From Tachypleus tridentatus (lineage: Eukaryota; Arthropoda; Merostomata; Xiphosura; Limulidae), in NCBI RefSeq assembly GCF_004210375.1, contig NC_134830.1, forward strand, positions 10,726,001-10,790,000: a stretch of 64,000 bases of DNA, written 5' to 3'. This document shows positions 37,901 to 45,210 of the stretch, in pieces. Made by a program: the position numbers and the translations under genes. The notes under the pieces were generated by a model. It saw nothing but the letters and a program-made list of their open reading frames with translations. It made no database searches and was not told the DNA's origin. Positions within the stretch are counted from its first letter, which is position 1, and every line of letters starts with the position of its first letter.

Positions 37901-40484
37901 CACACCTAACTTTAGACAATGGGTAACATCATCAGTTTGTACTTCAAAGGAGAAGTACTTTAAATTCACCTGCACACCAACACCTGTCTTTTTACCTGTT
38001 ATTGTTGGTGCACTATCTTTTACTAAAGAAACAATTGTAGCCAAGTGATGCCCAAGGTTAGTGAGGCACTTCATTAGATGACCAACAGTGGTCTTAACTT
38101 TTCCATCCTCAGTGGCTACATTTGTTAAGAACTTTGTAACAGCTGCACCAAACTTCACATACCTTATACATTCTGATAAATGTTTGTTTATTGAAGAAAC
38201 TGTGGTCTCATCTATCATTATTGCATGTTCCTTGGACTGAAGGATTTCTGTAAGTGACACGTGAATAACTCTACTTATACATGCCTATATATCATTTATT
38301 GTTGTGTATTTTAAAATCTTATATGTGCATACTAAAGTTTTCTTCATTGCCCAGTTAAGCTATCTATAAATTTTTAAAGCAATCATTAATTCTTTAGTAA
38401 ATTTAAATTATTTGCTTCTATAATGTAGTTTTGTAGTTCGTTGGCAATTAATATTTTTTCTACTAAGTCTTTTATTTGATAATATGGCATTAAGAATATG
38501 GGTTACTAAAAGTTTGGAATATTTAGTTTACAAAAGGAAAAAAGATATACTTGTTAAATCTCATTGAATACAGCTGTCAAAAACAAGAAAGAAAAAAAAG
38601 ATAGAAGCCATTTCAGACATTAGAACTGCAAAACCTTCCCTTATTACGTCCACAAAAGGAGGAAAGCCCTCACAATCAACGTTCCAAGCATTTGATTATA
38701 GTGAAACTGACATGGTTGTTTTTAAAGGTTAGTGGTTGATACTTTGGCATTCTTTTAAAAAATGTCAAGTGGACAAAACAAGTAGACAGAAAGAAAACCT
38801 ATAAGTTGTTCAAATTAAAATAAATACAACTTCAAATTTACTTTTAATATTATCTAAATCATTAAAAACTTTATATTATTGCAATTTTAAACATAAGAAA
38901 ACTTACATATGAAACATTAATATGATAAAAGGAATATAAAACTTTTTTTATTATTATTATGTAGGTCAGAGCATTTCTAAGAGAAACAGGAAAGAGTTTA
39001 ACCCCGATGATAAAAACTTTGATCACAAGGTAAACTATATAATACACAACTTTACATTAATGATTATTGTTGATAGTTTTTAATGGTTGCATACTATTTT
39101 ATTGAACTGTTATTTTTTGAATTTATGTCAGTAAGTTTGGTATCAAATTGTAGATTATATTTCATGTTTTAGTATTATATGTTAATTATAGTTTTTTAAT
39201 TTAAAAGTAAATATTGAAATAACACATCTATATATAAATATTTGTGTGTCACATGGTATGTTGAATGGAATGTGGGTTCAAATTATGTTTGCTATGTTCA
39301 AATATAAAGTTTTTAATTTAGTGTAACTTAGGAACTCAAATTAACAATGCTTACAAGATAGAATAAATAAATAGACCCCCTGTCTTTTGTATAAGTGAGA
39401 TATTGTTCATCTTCTAAAACACATACAGTGGCTCCACCCATCCCTTTTCATTTTTAAAACTCTTTCTTCTGTACATCCACTTCTGTCTGTGACATGTAAA
39501 AAACCAATCTAAAGCTTAGAATATCCCTTAGTGGCTTTCTCAGTCATTTTGAAATATCATGACATCAACTTGTTCTTTCCATTCGAGATATCAAACTGGT
39601 AAGTTGAGTCTTCAGTTGGTTCAAAAGTTAATGTTTTTTAAGACCCCAAATTCAGCTTAGTTACTACATTTGATTAATTATAATTGAATTCTGTGGTTTT
39701 GGTATAGTAATTTCAAATGTACAAAATCAAATATTTGTTTTGTTTCATATCTTTCACATATAAAACCTGATAGGCTTAGCAAACTTTGGCAAACAACAAA
39801 CAAGAACAAAATTCATAACCAAAATAGATAACGGTTTCCTATACTCCTTTAATTACTCTTCTATGTTTTAAGAAAAGTAAGTGAAATTTAAGAAGTTAGT
39901 GGTAAATAGTAATAATATATACAAACATACAATGTGTTATAAATGATACATGACTGTCCTTAACACTAAAACAGCCAAAACAGGTTGCTTTGTAAAGACC
40001 ATTTTTATATTATTGGATACAGTAACGAGAAGAGGTTATAGAAATTACAGAAATAATTTTTTTGATATTTTGGAAGCAAAGAATAGTTTTAATCCTGGCA
40101 TGAAAAATGACTTTGAGTTCAGATTAGCAATGAAACAGATTCTATTTTCACAAACAAATCTTTAGTAAAAATATTCCATTAAAAAAATCTGAGTGTTTGG
40201 ACACAAAAGGCTTGCAGTCTTTACTAAGTCTGCCAAATTTTCTGAAGGTACACATATTGCATTAAAAGTTCTGGTATATCTACTTAACTCTCATATATTA
40301 TACTGCAGCTGTCTCAAGGGGGTTATGACAACATTTTGTTGAGTATAATTTTCACTGAAACCTTTTTACCTTTTAGAGGGTTAATCAGCATGGAAGGAGA
40401 AGGAGAGAAGGGAGAAGTGTAACATATCAGAAAGGTGGGTCTTCACAAGGGAGTTCCAGTAATTGTCAGTGGCCCAGGAGATAG
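1852..40484 (+). CDS. EXOSC10: EXOSC10/Rrp6, exosome exoribonuclease subunit (3' half, 11 exons)
   Basis: This is the C-terminal part of the RNase D-type 3'-5' exoribonuclease of the nuclear exosome, which trims and degrades rRNA, snoRNA and other nuclear RNAs. Exons are 1852-1999, 10319-10369, 15146-15257, 23846-23969, 24516-24664, 26561-26653, 32601-32681, 36955-37125, 38574-38727, 38965-39029 and 40377-40484. Every junction is GT-AG and every phase agrees. The exons give about 418 residues once one missing base in exon 1 is allowed for. Residues 8-90 are the HRDC domain (EWRDK, VLPNHMLLQIAE, ACCNPIPP), followed by the family's variable linker and a lysine/arginine-rich tail ending NCQWPRR, like the vertebrate NWPQR end. 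The catalytic DEDD domain lies before the window. A possible AATAAA is at 41222. The family call is secure; the variable linker exons rest on phase and order. Confidence 0.93.
2000..6215 (+). other. EXOSC10 intron, unique AT-rich sequence
   Basis: This is a long intron part with very high A+T content and frequent homopolymers. The only element I recognise is the SINE head at 3028-3084. The open frames near 4436 and 5880 are short, hydrophobic and T-rich, with no recognisable motif. Confidence 0.6.
3028..3084 (+). repeat. SINE family A, tRNA-like head fragment
   Basis: GGCCCAGCATGGGCCAGGTG followed by an ACTCATAATCTGAGGGTC arm matches the 5' tRNA-like head of the complete copies in 45-60 kb. 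This copy has CAT in the anticodon position, where the others have CGT. The body is absent. Confidence 0.75.
7507..7625 (-). repeat. SINE family B inside DIRS-like copy 1
   Basis: In reverse it has the tRNA-like head (CTAGTACAACGG..., box A and box B-like TTTGATTCCCCTCGG) and the body ending CTATGAGAAAACACACACAG. It is a diverged copy of the about 120-bp family seen again at 45641, 48628, 52241 and 55318. Confidence 0.8.
7673..7797 (-). repeat. SINE family B, second adjacent copy
   Basis: It has the same structure and orientation as the copy 170 bases upstream, including GCTCAGCAGATAGCCTGATA and the CTATAAGAAAACACAAACAC tail on the minus strand. The two differ at many positions, so they are probably separate insertions or an old duplication. 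Confidence 0.8.
9886..10318 (+). other. Intron sequence, nothing recognised
   Basis: AT-rich intron between the DIRS-like copy and the 10319 exon. It ends in a T-rich tract and the CCCGTAG acceptor. Confidence 0.6.
10319..10369 (+). CDS. EXOSC10: EXOSC10 exon, HRDC core
   Basis: This is a 51-nt exon between ...CCCGTAG and GTATGT. With the two bases carried over it reads GFVLPNHMLLQIAEVLPR, the most conserved HRDC stretch in the family. It ends phase 2 and joins the 15146 exon to give PREQQGILACC. Confidence 0.95.
10970..14800 (+). mobile_element. DIRS-like retroelement relic, copy 2, with inverted terminal repeats
   Basis: The left end (10975-11060, TTGACACGTATGACTCCCTG... then TTTAATTCTACAGAACC) is the inverted match of 14535-14610. 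Internally, 13290-13740 aligns with 8640-9130 of copy 1: shared CAGTTCACC...CTTTT, GACCAATCAACATA(A/C)GTCCTC and TGTTGTG(G/A)GTCAT. The 3' end (14740-14790, GTAAGTACACACTGGGAATT then TTTTCAGTACAGGAAT) matches 9830-9870. No frame is intact; the T-rich open frames at 11972-12617 are not convincing proteins. The size is similar to copy 1. Confidence 0.6.
15040..15180 (+). repeat. Triplicated splice acceptor and exon start
   Basis: A unit of about 40 bp, AGGAAAGTTATCTGTTTACA then GAGAACAACAAGGTATTCTTG, occurs at about 15042, 15083 and 15124. Each includes the pyrimidine tract, the CAG acceptor and the first bases of the EXOSC10 exon. Copy 2 lacks three bases (one CAA). Only copy 3 continues into the open exon. 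Confidence 0.9.
15146..15257 (+). CDS. EXOSC10: EXOSC10 exon, end of HRDC domain
   Basis: It reads EQQGILACCNPIPPMV and then HLNELHMIIMKARDQPVVK, matching the family's GIIACCNPVPPLVRQQ region. The acceptor and first bases of this exon are present three times in tandem just upstream (15040-15165). Only the last copy leads into the full open exon. The donor is GTAAGT, phase 0. Confidence 0.95.
15401..16260 (+). repeat. Approximately 0.8-kb TTAA-ended dispersed repeat, copy 1
   Basis: It aligns along its length with 33868-34680 (same strand) and 36150-36870 (opposite strand). Shared blocks include GACA(C/A)ACCATAATTTTTAT, CAATAGAAAG and AAGTGTC(C/A)TTGACA(A/G)TCAA. It begins TTAACCTT, where copies 2 and 3 begin TTAACCCTCT. 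There is no coding capacity. It may be a non-autonomous piggyBac-type element, but I could not define the far end. Confidence 0.7.
16543..19240 (+). repeat. 50-bp satellite array, about 54 copies
   Basis: The unit is TTATGTCTCTAAAACTTAGT then GTTATTATAAACAGTATAGC then AAAATATCAG. Most of the array repeats exactly every 50 bases, with G/A and single-base variants. Units degrade and shorten toward both ends, most clearly after 18780. Variant markers recur 749 bases apart (16961/17710, 17111/17860, 17361/18110, 17562/18311), showing a duplicated 15-unit block. It lies within an EXOSC10 intron. Confidence 0.97.
19241..20229 (+). other. Intron sequence, nothing recognised
   Basis: AT-rich intron between the 50-bp array and the decayed transposase. 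The short minus-strand open frame at 19637-19831 has no recognisable motif. Confidence 0.5.
20230..21565 (+). pseudogene. Decayed DNA transposase (FDTTASNTG-type family)
   Basis: Reading across several frames on the plus strand gives, in order: ELECFYSTINQLQELTAEVF (20247 onward), FRLDTAQQYLAKNSGFLQSL, VNFPFDTVASNIVHVTASHD (about 20740), IEVSKLPEARLFFWFCKNFE (about 20890), FKQPGALYEAG (about 21160), and SKEFVVLMAEIVSLALFTNK (about 21460). FDTVASN, PGALYEA and the final block match the FDTTASNTG, PGALHKARWM and LWYLSEEMVPLALF blocks of a transposase-like protein common in invertebrate genomes, usually left unnamed. Stops and frameshifts are frequent, so it is dead. The family link is from memory of the motif pattern. 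Confidence 0.65.
22091..22206 (+). repeat. Short tandem repeat, 3 copies
   Basis: CAAAACATTCAGTTTCTTAG then TGTAGATGATGT occurs three times, the first copy with a six-base insertion (GCCACG). Confidence 0.9.
22265..23350 (+). mobile_element. DIRS-like family, 3' fragment (copy 3)
   Basis: 22350-22470 (CTCATCTTACCATGATATGG, then GTTCTCCGACAGTTGGTTTT, ending CTAACACAAGTCCTTGAGCA) matches 13480-13575 of copy 2. 22905-23000 (ACTGAGTAAGATCTAGTGCA...CCATGGGATACATC) matches 9205-9255 of copy 1. 23310-23345 has the shared GGGATTCTAGCTATTATTGT end. It is rearranged and non-coding. Confidence 0.55.
23846..23969 (+). CDS. EXOSC10: EXOSC10 exon after HRDC
   Basis: A phase-0 acceptor follows a long T-run (...GTATTAAAG). 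The exon reads PEHVEVLLKSPDEKHIDTNN and then VLYCPHDMLLHLEEDH. NNVLYCPHD corresponds to vertebrate ENVLFGPHD. The donor is GTGAGT, ending phase 1, which fits the next exon. Confidence 0.85.
24285..24482. mobile_element. Palindromic Penelope-associated hairpin repeat
   Basis: CATTTTTAT, TCTCAGAATTGCTGG, GGGTATTAACACTTTTA and AAGGAGAGA on the left recur as their reverse complement on the right (to 24452). The centre is CGACCTTCCTAGATCATCTT then CAGG. The right side continues AAGTGGGTTTCTCGTCATC, a string also found at 54897. CGACCTTCCTAG(A/G)TCATCTTCAGG-type centres are, from memory, typical of Penelope-like element ends. No protein is encoded. Confidence 0.65.
24516..24664 (+). CDS. EXOSC10: EXOSC10 linker exon
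   Basis: It enters in phase 1 after ...TTTTTCAAG and reads DDLGTEDGSLNTYLLDDEAP onward to TTSITLFNWISE. SITLFN aligns with the vertebrate VITLFNEP block. It ends phase 0 at GTAAGA. The overlapping minus-strand open frame here is a shadow. Confidence 0.85.
24665..26089 (+). other. EXOSC10 intron with one small duplication
   Basis: AT-rich intron. 25424-25516 is a two-copy repeat of about 48 bp (TTGATATGGTGGTT...CATCAACCA...TATTTATATCAC). Nothing else was recognised. Confidence 0.6.
26090..26403 (+). repeat. 62-bp tandem repeat, 5 copies
   Basis: The unit starts AAAGCTTTTCTTTTACAGTA and ends GAGTAATTTAAAAATCAAAA TG. Copies differ by CCC/CAC and TATAG/TGTAG changes, and the last unit is one A short. 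It lies 160 bases before the 26561 exon. Each unit contains a CTTTTCTTTTACAG acceptor-like string. Confidence 0.95.
26561..26653 (+). CDS. EXOSC10: EXOSC10 linker exon
   Basis: This is a 31-codon phase 0-0 exon between ...GAATGCAG and GTGGGT, reading EDSDLKSTSRKKEGKTYSIG and then INTLITPYER. It is hydrophilic and variable. The assignment rests on splice sites, phase and position between firm exons. Confidence 0.75.
27027..27334 (+). repeat. 77-bp tandem repeat, 4 near-identical copies
   Basis: The unit runs from AATGTACATTTATTTTAATA to GTTGCACAAGTCCCTCC. Four exact-length units differ at only one visible position (GTGTGTT to GTGTATT in the last), which implies recent expansion. Confidence 0.97.
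28236..29356 (+). repeat. 38-bp satellite array, about 30 copies
   Basis: The unit is AAATCTGTAATATCATAATC then TCTAAGG(G/A)CCACATTTAC, with shorter variants lacking ATCAT-type bases. Marker variants (CATCTACA at 28529 and 28903; TAGTCTCTAAGG at 28627 and 29001) recur 374 bases apart, so a multi-unit block was duplicated. Confidence 0.97.
29357..32600 (+). other. EXOSC10 intron, nothing firm
   Basis: AT-rich intron with a TA run near 30057-30075. The 99-codon open frame at 30195-30494 has no start context or recognisable domain, and I do not call it a gene. Confidence 0.5.
32601..32681 (+). CDS. EXOSC10: EXOSC10 linker exon
   Basis: This is a 27-codon phase 0-0 exon after a strong acceptor (TTTTTTCTCAG), reading YLMVKNSSSTKETSSSTEIK and then NEERVQR, with donor GTTGGT. 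The ser/thr-rich sequence is poorly conserved, so the support is splice sites and phase. Confidence 0.75.
32682..33867 (+). other. EXOSC10 intron, nothing firm
   Basis: AT-rich intron. A 22-base direct duplication (ACACTGAAATGTGTAGCTGA) occurs at 33643 and 33667. No gene was recognised; the minus-strand open frame at 33373-33567 looks spurious. Confidence 0.5.
33868..34690 (+). repeat. Approximately 0.8-kb TTAA-ended dispersed repeat, copy 2
   Basis: It begins TTAACCCTCTTACC at 33868 and runs colinear with copy 1 (15401) through ACAAACCATAATTTTTATTG, CTATCAAACAAAATCAGACC, CAATAGAAAGCCA, TTGTGTTCTTTGATG and CATTGACAGTCAATAGAAAG to the shared TTTCATGTTTATTCTTTATT. Divergence is high. Confidence 0.7.
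34763..34836 (+). repeat. 18-bp tandem repeat, 4 copies
   Basis: The alternating units AGGTATACCCATGATACT and AGGTATATTCGTGATACT together give an alternating 36-base pattern. Confidence 0.9.
34837..36149 (+). other. EXOSC10 intron with a two-copy duplication
   Basis: AT-rich intron. 35879-35990 holds two copies of about 60 bp (AACTACTGT(T/C)TGTG...TTTAAATTGTACAT...GGGAACATGCAGCTTA). Nothing else was recognised. Confidence 0.55.
36150..36870 (-). repeat. Approximately 0.8-kb TTAA-ended dispersed repeat, copy 3 (inverted)
   Basis: On the minus strand it starts TTAACCCTCTCACCCTAGGT at 36870 and follows copies 1 and 2: ACAAACCATAATTTCTGTGA, CCAATAGAAAGCTG, and TGAGTGTCTCTGACAATCAA. It ends near 36150, 85 bases upstream of which copy 2 sequence is no longer shared. 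It sits next to the 36955 exon. Confidence 0.7.
36955..37125 (+). CDS. EXOSC10: EXOSC10 linker exon
   Basis: This is a 57-codon phase 0-0 exon (acceptor TTCTTTCAG, donor GTGAGG) starting LQAYFRDIVLGENQTAVETT and ending LPLRHQ. It is rich in Asn, Thr and Lys, as expected for a disordered linker. The preceding exon's EERVQR joins in frame. Confidence 0.75.
37126..37810 (+). other. EXOSC10 intron, nothing recognised
   Basis: AT-rich intron with a G run near 37284. No coding or repeat structure was recognised. Confidence 0.5.
37830..38262 (-). pseudogene. hAT-type transposase fragment (ZBED/DUF4371-like)
   Basis: A single open minus-strand frame of about 147 codons reads EHAIMIDETTVSSINKHLSE, CIRYVKFGAAVTKFLTNVAT, then TVGHLMKCLTNLGHHLATIV, KDSAPTITGKKTGVGVQVN. 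This follows the MIDESTD...YVRYV...FL...LE(D/N)G...G.DGA..MTGKK.GV pattern of hAT transposases and their domesticated ZBED relatives, around the first catalytic Asp. The GSDGAS-like motif is altered to VKDSAPT. Only this core piece is present, with no BED finger or dimerisation domain, inside an EXOSC10 intron on the opposite strand. It is a relic rather than a gene, though it is unusually free of stops. Confidence 0.75.
38574..38727 (+). CDS. EXOSC10: EXOSC10 exon, basic tail
   Basis: It reads LSKTRKKKKIEAISDIRTAK and later STFQAFDYSETDMVVFKG. FDYSETDMVVF matches the vertebrate YDYSQSDFKAF block that precedes the C-terminus. It ends phase 1 at GTTAGT. Confidence 0.88.
38965..39029 (+). CDS. 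EXOSC10: EXOSC10 exon, basic tail
   Basis: It enters phase 1 after ...TATGTAG and reads GQSISKRNRKEFNPDDKNFD then HK. FNPDDK corresponds to vertebrate FDPNKQ. The donor is GTAAAC, phase 0. Confidence 0.88.
39030..40376 (+). other. EXOSC10 last intron
   Basis: AT-rich intron. At 39959 TTAACACTAAAACAGCCAAA resembles a piggyBac-like terminus (compare TTAACACTCC at 62150), but no partner end was found. The 71-codon open frame starting at 39950 runs through this terminus and is probably spurious. Confidence 0.4.
40377..40484 (+). CDS. EXOSC10: EXOSC10 terminal exon
   Basis: The acceptor is CTTTTTACCTTTTAG. The exon reads RVNQHGRRRREGRSVTYQKG and ends SSSNCQWPRR followed by TAG at 40482-40484. 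The end matches the family's conserved ...NWPQR terminus. A Penelope-like relic begins about 200 bases downstream. Confidence 0.88.
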   Translation, partial: RVNQHGRRRREGRSVTYQKGGSSQGSSSNCQWPRR

Positions 40485-40689
40485 CAACATGAAAATGAAG
40501 GCTGTGTATCAAGCTGTTTTTTTATTTTTTATTTTATCAATGTTTTTCATTTGCAGAGTTGAAAAAAAACATGTAAAAGGTGTATGTTATTACATGCTTG
40601 TTACAGTAAATTGTTTTTCAGAAATACTACTATTGAAGATTTCAAAGCTCTTTGGTATTCAAATTATACAACTACACTGCTTGAGAGTT

Positions 40690-41085
40690 TATAGACAGAA
40701 CAGAACAACATTGATGAAACTTTGTAGAATGGAGAGCACAACTGCCTGTTGTGGAGACACAAGGTTAGAGAAAGACGTTTCAAAAGTCTTTTGTCTTCAG
40801 GTCACCAAGACTTGTGAAACACAAAATTCAGCCATTGCAGAGCACACCACATCAACTGGACACAGAATAAATTGGGAAAAACTAGAATCATTGACATAGA
40901 CAAATTCTGAAAGGCAAGAAAAATCAAAGACACTATAAAAGACCAACAACACCTACACACACACTGACCTGAAGATGAAAGGCAGAAGACTTTTGAAGCA
41001 TTGTCCTCTACACTTGTGTCTCTGCAACAAGCATTTGCCATCCATTCTACGAGTTTCATCATGAACATTCTGCCTAAGCAATCCA
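40690..41085 (+). mobile_element. Penelope-like element remnant with inverted ends
   Basis: 40840-40900 reads NSAIAEHTTSTGHRINWEK and then, after frame changes, IDIDKFKARKIKDTIKDQQ-like sequence. This is the conserved (S)A(I/V)AEH...TGH.I.W stretch at the C-terminus of the GIY-YIG endonuclease of Penelope-like elements. The flanks are inverted: 40700-40800 (GATGAAACTTTGTAGAATGG...GTTTCAAAAGTCTT) matches the reverse complement of 40970-41070. Penelope-like elements often carry such inverted partial terminal repeats. It is too short to be active. The 154-codon open frame from 40435 that includes it starts inside the EXOSC10 terminal exon in another frame and is not a gene. Confidence 0.7.
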
Positions 41086-43050
41086 TCAAAGAATGCAGAA
41101 CAAAATTAATTTATTTTCAAAGTGGATACAGTTAAAAGGTTTTTTTTTTATAATTTCTCGGTTGTCAAACATAAAATATATAGCCATAAAACAGTGAAAA
41201 TTAAAAGTACTTCTGATGATTAATAAAGGTTTGCTTAGTGATCAACCTGTCGTTTCTAGAATCAATGGAGCAGAAAAGGGCTTTTATTCATAACATAGAT
41301 ATATAATCCTTACATTACCTTGAACATAAGCAGAAGACTTGATGTCATGATAGCATGTTGCATTACACAGAGCTACAAATAAGAGTTAGGTCCTGATCAT
41401 TGTCCAGAGAACTTTTAATTATGTTTATCTTTGTGAGTTACATTAAGTAAATATTACACAATATTGATTGTAAAATAATTTTGTCAGAATTTTTTTAAAT
41501 AGAGCTCTAATTACTTTCTTTATACTTAAACTTTGAAATTTGTTATGCAGATATGCACTCAATGCCCAAAGGGTAATCTTTACATAAAGCTATGTTTACC
41601 TTAAAAATTCAAAATGATTTTTAAAATTACTGGTTTTTTTTTCAAATTACTTTTTACAGTGTGGTTTTCATATAAAGAAACAACATAATAAATAAAACAG
41701 TTTTATGTTAAATAGTAAATAATCTCAGTATATCTTGTCTAAATTTAAGTGGATTATATATTACGTCCAATCGGACGTACGTTTGTCCAGTCAAAATGGT
41801 AACCTAGTCAGATTTGTCTTCCTAAGGAAAAACGTATATCTGCAGCCCTGATTTCAGTCCAGATATTTAACCGTTACCTGATGATGTCAAGTTTTAATGG
41901 TGACACATTGTTTGCTTTATTTTATCTTCTCTGATTTACTTTCATCCACAGGTAATATCTTAATGTAATTTTACTGCTTTCCATCTGAACAAGTGATACA
42001 AATAGACAGCAAATATTTATGAAATTTTTACAATGTAGTTGAAACAATGTGACATATTCGTGTAGGGTTAAATTAACCTTTAATATCACAGTAGAATGAA
42101 GGGATAGGTACAGTTAATAACAGGAGGATGTGAAAGATATTTATTACAGAATGTCAGTAACTGAGCGTGCGAGAACAAAGTGAAGAGATGAATCATAATG
42201 TAATATATGTGTGATCATTCTTTTTATTTAGAAATATGGAGCTGTGACAACTTTTTGTCAGTTAAATTTGTGGTGTTATTTTGATATAAAGGTTTTCTTA
42301 TTCGGAGAACACTTTCGTGTTTTCCTAGTAAGTAGTGCAGTAGTTGCCAGCCAAGCCGCCAGGTGTCAAAGCAAGATGATTAACCTCAATTAGGAATAGT
42401 GTAGAGGGTGACGTCATATTTCCACTAAGTGTCATCAAAGTGAGCTTTGCTTGATAATCATTGTAGATGTGTCAAGCAACTAAACATGTTGATAATGGCT
42501 AGATTTAATCATGTTTTGAAAGTTAAAAGTAATACAGTTATATAATACAGCACTTCACAAATTCAATAGTTTTGTTTCGATATTTAATCACACTTTTGTT
42601 GTTTCAAGAAGTAAATGGTGTTCTGTCACATGTAACGTTCTGTTGCTGCTTCTTATTGGTGGGATTTTGGTCTGATAGACCAGAAAGGATCAGCTTCATT
42701 TGGATCACTTTCTCCTGTTCGTGCTGCTGTTTTGTTTCCTGTTTATGGTGATGTTACAAGAGGGTCAGAGTAAACCACACTTTTTTTTTCTAAAAGTAAT
42801 TTAGAGAATTATGCTAGAGTCTACCTGCTGTGGTTTGTATATGTTTGTATAAATTTTTATGATGTACTGTGAAGGACTTTGTATGCTGTAGTAATTACTC
42901 AATTTTGTGTTTAGGTACTATTTTTAACCATATTGGTCATGTATATTCTATGGTAGGTCTTATATATGTTTTCTAGATTTTTATTACATTGTCTGGTGAG
43001 GTTATTTGGTTTTTACCAGTAATACTTTTTTCATAATTTGTGCGTTTCTA
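41086..43050. other. Intergenic, nothing recognised
   Basis: AT-rich sequence between the EXOSC10 3' end and the SINE-dense half. AATAAA at 41222 could be an EXOSC10 polyadenylation signal. No coding exon was recognised. Confidence 0.45.
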
Positions 43051-43214
43051 AATGTGATAGTCAGTCCCACTACTCGTTGTTAAAAGAGCAGCCCAAGAGT
43101 TGCCAGTGAGTGGTGATAACTAGCTACCTTCCCTCTAGTTTTACGCTGCTAAATTAGGGACGGCTAGTGCATATGGCCCTTGTGTAGCTTTGCACGAAAT
43201 TCAAAAAACAAACA
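43051..43214 (+). repeat. SINE family A, 5'-truncated copy
   Basis: It holds the 3' half only: GTCCCACTACTCGTTGTTAA through CTAGCTACCTTCCCTCTAGT and GACGGCTAGTGCATATGGCC to TTTGCACGAAATTCAAAAAA. The tRNA-like head is missing. Confidence 0.9.
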
Positions 43215-43699
43215 ATCTTTATAGGGTTGAAATACAACTTTTTGTCATTTCCCGTGACTGAAGATTTGAAAGTCTCTCTAGAGCAGCTTATTCGATATAG
43301 AAGAAAGACGCCTTTTGACCTCACTCCAGCTCGACATAACTCTAAGCATAAAGTAAACATTTGTGGATTTCTATTTGTCTTAAGTATAAAATATATTCTA
43401 TAATAGTTTCTTTAAGTTTTCCTAGAAGCTGTTTTGACCTAATGTTGTAGAACTTTAGTGTACGTTTTCCCACAAAAACAAGATGGCAGTGAACCAGACA
43501 AATCCCACTTGTAAAACAAATATTGGATTATTAATGTGAGTTTGTCTTTATATAAGATATGTTTAATTTATGCAGTAGTTTCTGTAAATTAGTCAGTGCA
43601 CCTACCAAATATATTTCACCATACAACATATTTCAGCAATTACAAATCACACAACAAAGTATATAAAGGACAAACCTCACATATATATTATGTATTTCT

Positions 43700-44025
43700 T
43701 TTTCAGGTCTAGGGCACAGGACAGGTAAATCTTTGGGCGCCTGTCCTGTGAAAGTGGGTTTTCTCGGGGCACACCCGTTTCCCCCCACATCCAAATCTCA
43801 GATTTTGAATCTTTAGATCCCAGCCAAGGCAACTTTATTGCCCAGCCCTGAATCGGGTCGTTTCGCGTTTATGTTCATGTTCATATTTACTTTGACATCT
43901 GCTTTTCGGGATCTGGTCTGGCTGGTTTCTCCGGTGCTACCTTTGTCTCGCTCATCAATATTATGACCAACCTCACTCCTTCACCCAAAACAGAGTAAAA
44001 ATAAAAGAAAAACAAAAAAAAACTG
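43700..44025 (+). repeat. GC-richer retroelement-like repeat with A-rich tail
   Basis: It is distinctly GC-richer than its flanks, with GGGCGCCTGTCCTGTGAAAG, GGTTTTCTCGGGGCACACCC and GTTTCCCCCCACATCC, and ends in an A-rich tail near 44000-44025. This looks like the 3' end of a LINE or SINE. I cannot name the family. Confidence 0.4.
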
Positions 44026-45210
44026 CTAATTTCAATAATCTTTCACGAAAGGGGACGAAGAGGAACCACAACGTTCCTGATCACCCCAGTTGGAGAGAGA
44101 ATTCTTCAGATTTCTCTTTCTCTAAACTAAAACCCTGCCACGTTAGTTTGCGTTTGCTGCAGTTGTCACTAGTGGAGACATGTGAATTTCGTCGTTTAGT
44201 GGATTAGTGTTGTGTAAGGTAAGTTATGGTACTACCAGCCCTCGTGAAGCCACAGTGGTGAAACTTCGATTGAGAAATAGAGTATTTATTATCGTGTGAG
44301 AAATAATGGTTGTTTTTATAACTTTACTGTCGAAATGTACACCAACAAAATTCACTGTTTACGTTTCGTCGTTCATCTTTTGTTTGTACAACAATTACAA
44401 AAACATTATTATTTTTAGTAAATCATTATTACAAGTCTGTCCATTGTTCATTTCTACACTTTTAATTCTTTGAAATCCGTAAGAGGCCAGATAAAGAATG
44501 CAATTTCAAAAATATAATAGGCCTAATTCCAATTTCTTATAACAATTATAATTAATTATAATCATGCTTCGCCAGCTTTGAAGAAACCTTTCTACCACAG
44601 CTAAACTACGAGCTACTGAGAATATTCGAACTGGTAGAGTGTATCACAGTTTTTTTGTTTTTTTTTTTCTGGTTAAGGGCAAACATGCGCAAAGGGAAAT
44701 CTGAGCTGTACTCATAATCGATATCGAAAACCGATAGACAACAACAGATCTAACACTAAGATAGTATACGTAATAAATATAATATTAGATAGCTGATGTT
44801 TTTTCACAGTTCTCTTGCATTTATCACCATTATTTCAACTCGGAGATGTATTAAAATGGTGCATTAATTTTTTAAAGTTCTGACTTTTGTTTCCTAGATG
44901 TCACTACCTGTTAGATTTTGCCTATAATACCCTAACTCGTCAGTGGTGACATTTGAATCACGTGCTGTTGAAACATGATGATAATATCATCTCAACCGCA
45001 TCATGTTTGCCGTATTTATTGCTCATAGTGCGTTTCTCTCAATCCAGAACTGGTATGACGTAAATAATTAATTAAAACCATACTTATAATTAATTATTAC
45101 TGAAATACCATTGTTATTTACTCTTCCAATTATTGAAAATCCCTGAGGAACTAGGTAAAGAATACAGTGTTGAAAAAAATATATGTAACAGCTCAGTACT
45201 AATGTCTTTA
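44026..45210 (+). other. Intergenic; possible non-coding first exon near 44100-44215
   Basis: 44090-44215 is less AT-rich than its surroundings and ends TTGTGTAAG followed by GTAAGT, a perfect donor. It could be a 5' UTR exon of an unseen transcript. No coding sequence is evident, and the rest is AT-rich. Confidence 0.2.

Noticed and set aside
40435-40899. 154-codon open frame after the EXOSC10 terminal exon
   Set aside because: It starts inside the terminal exon in another frame and ends in a Penelope-like relic. Only the last 20 or so codons are recognisable.
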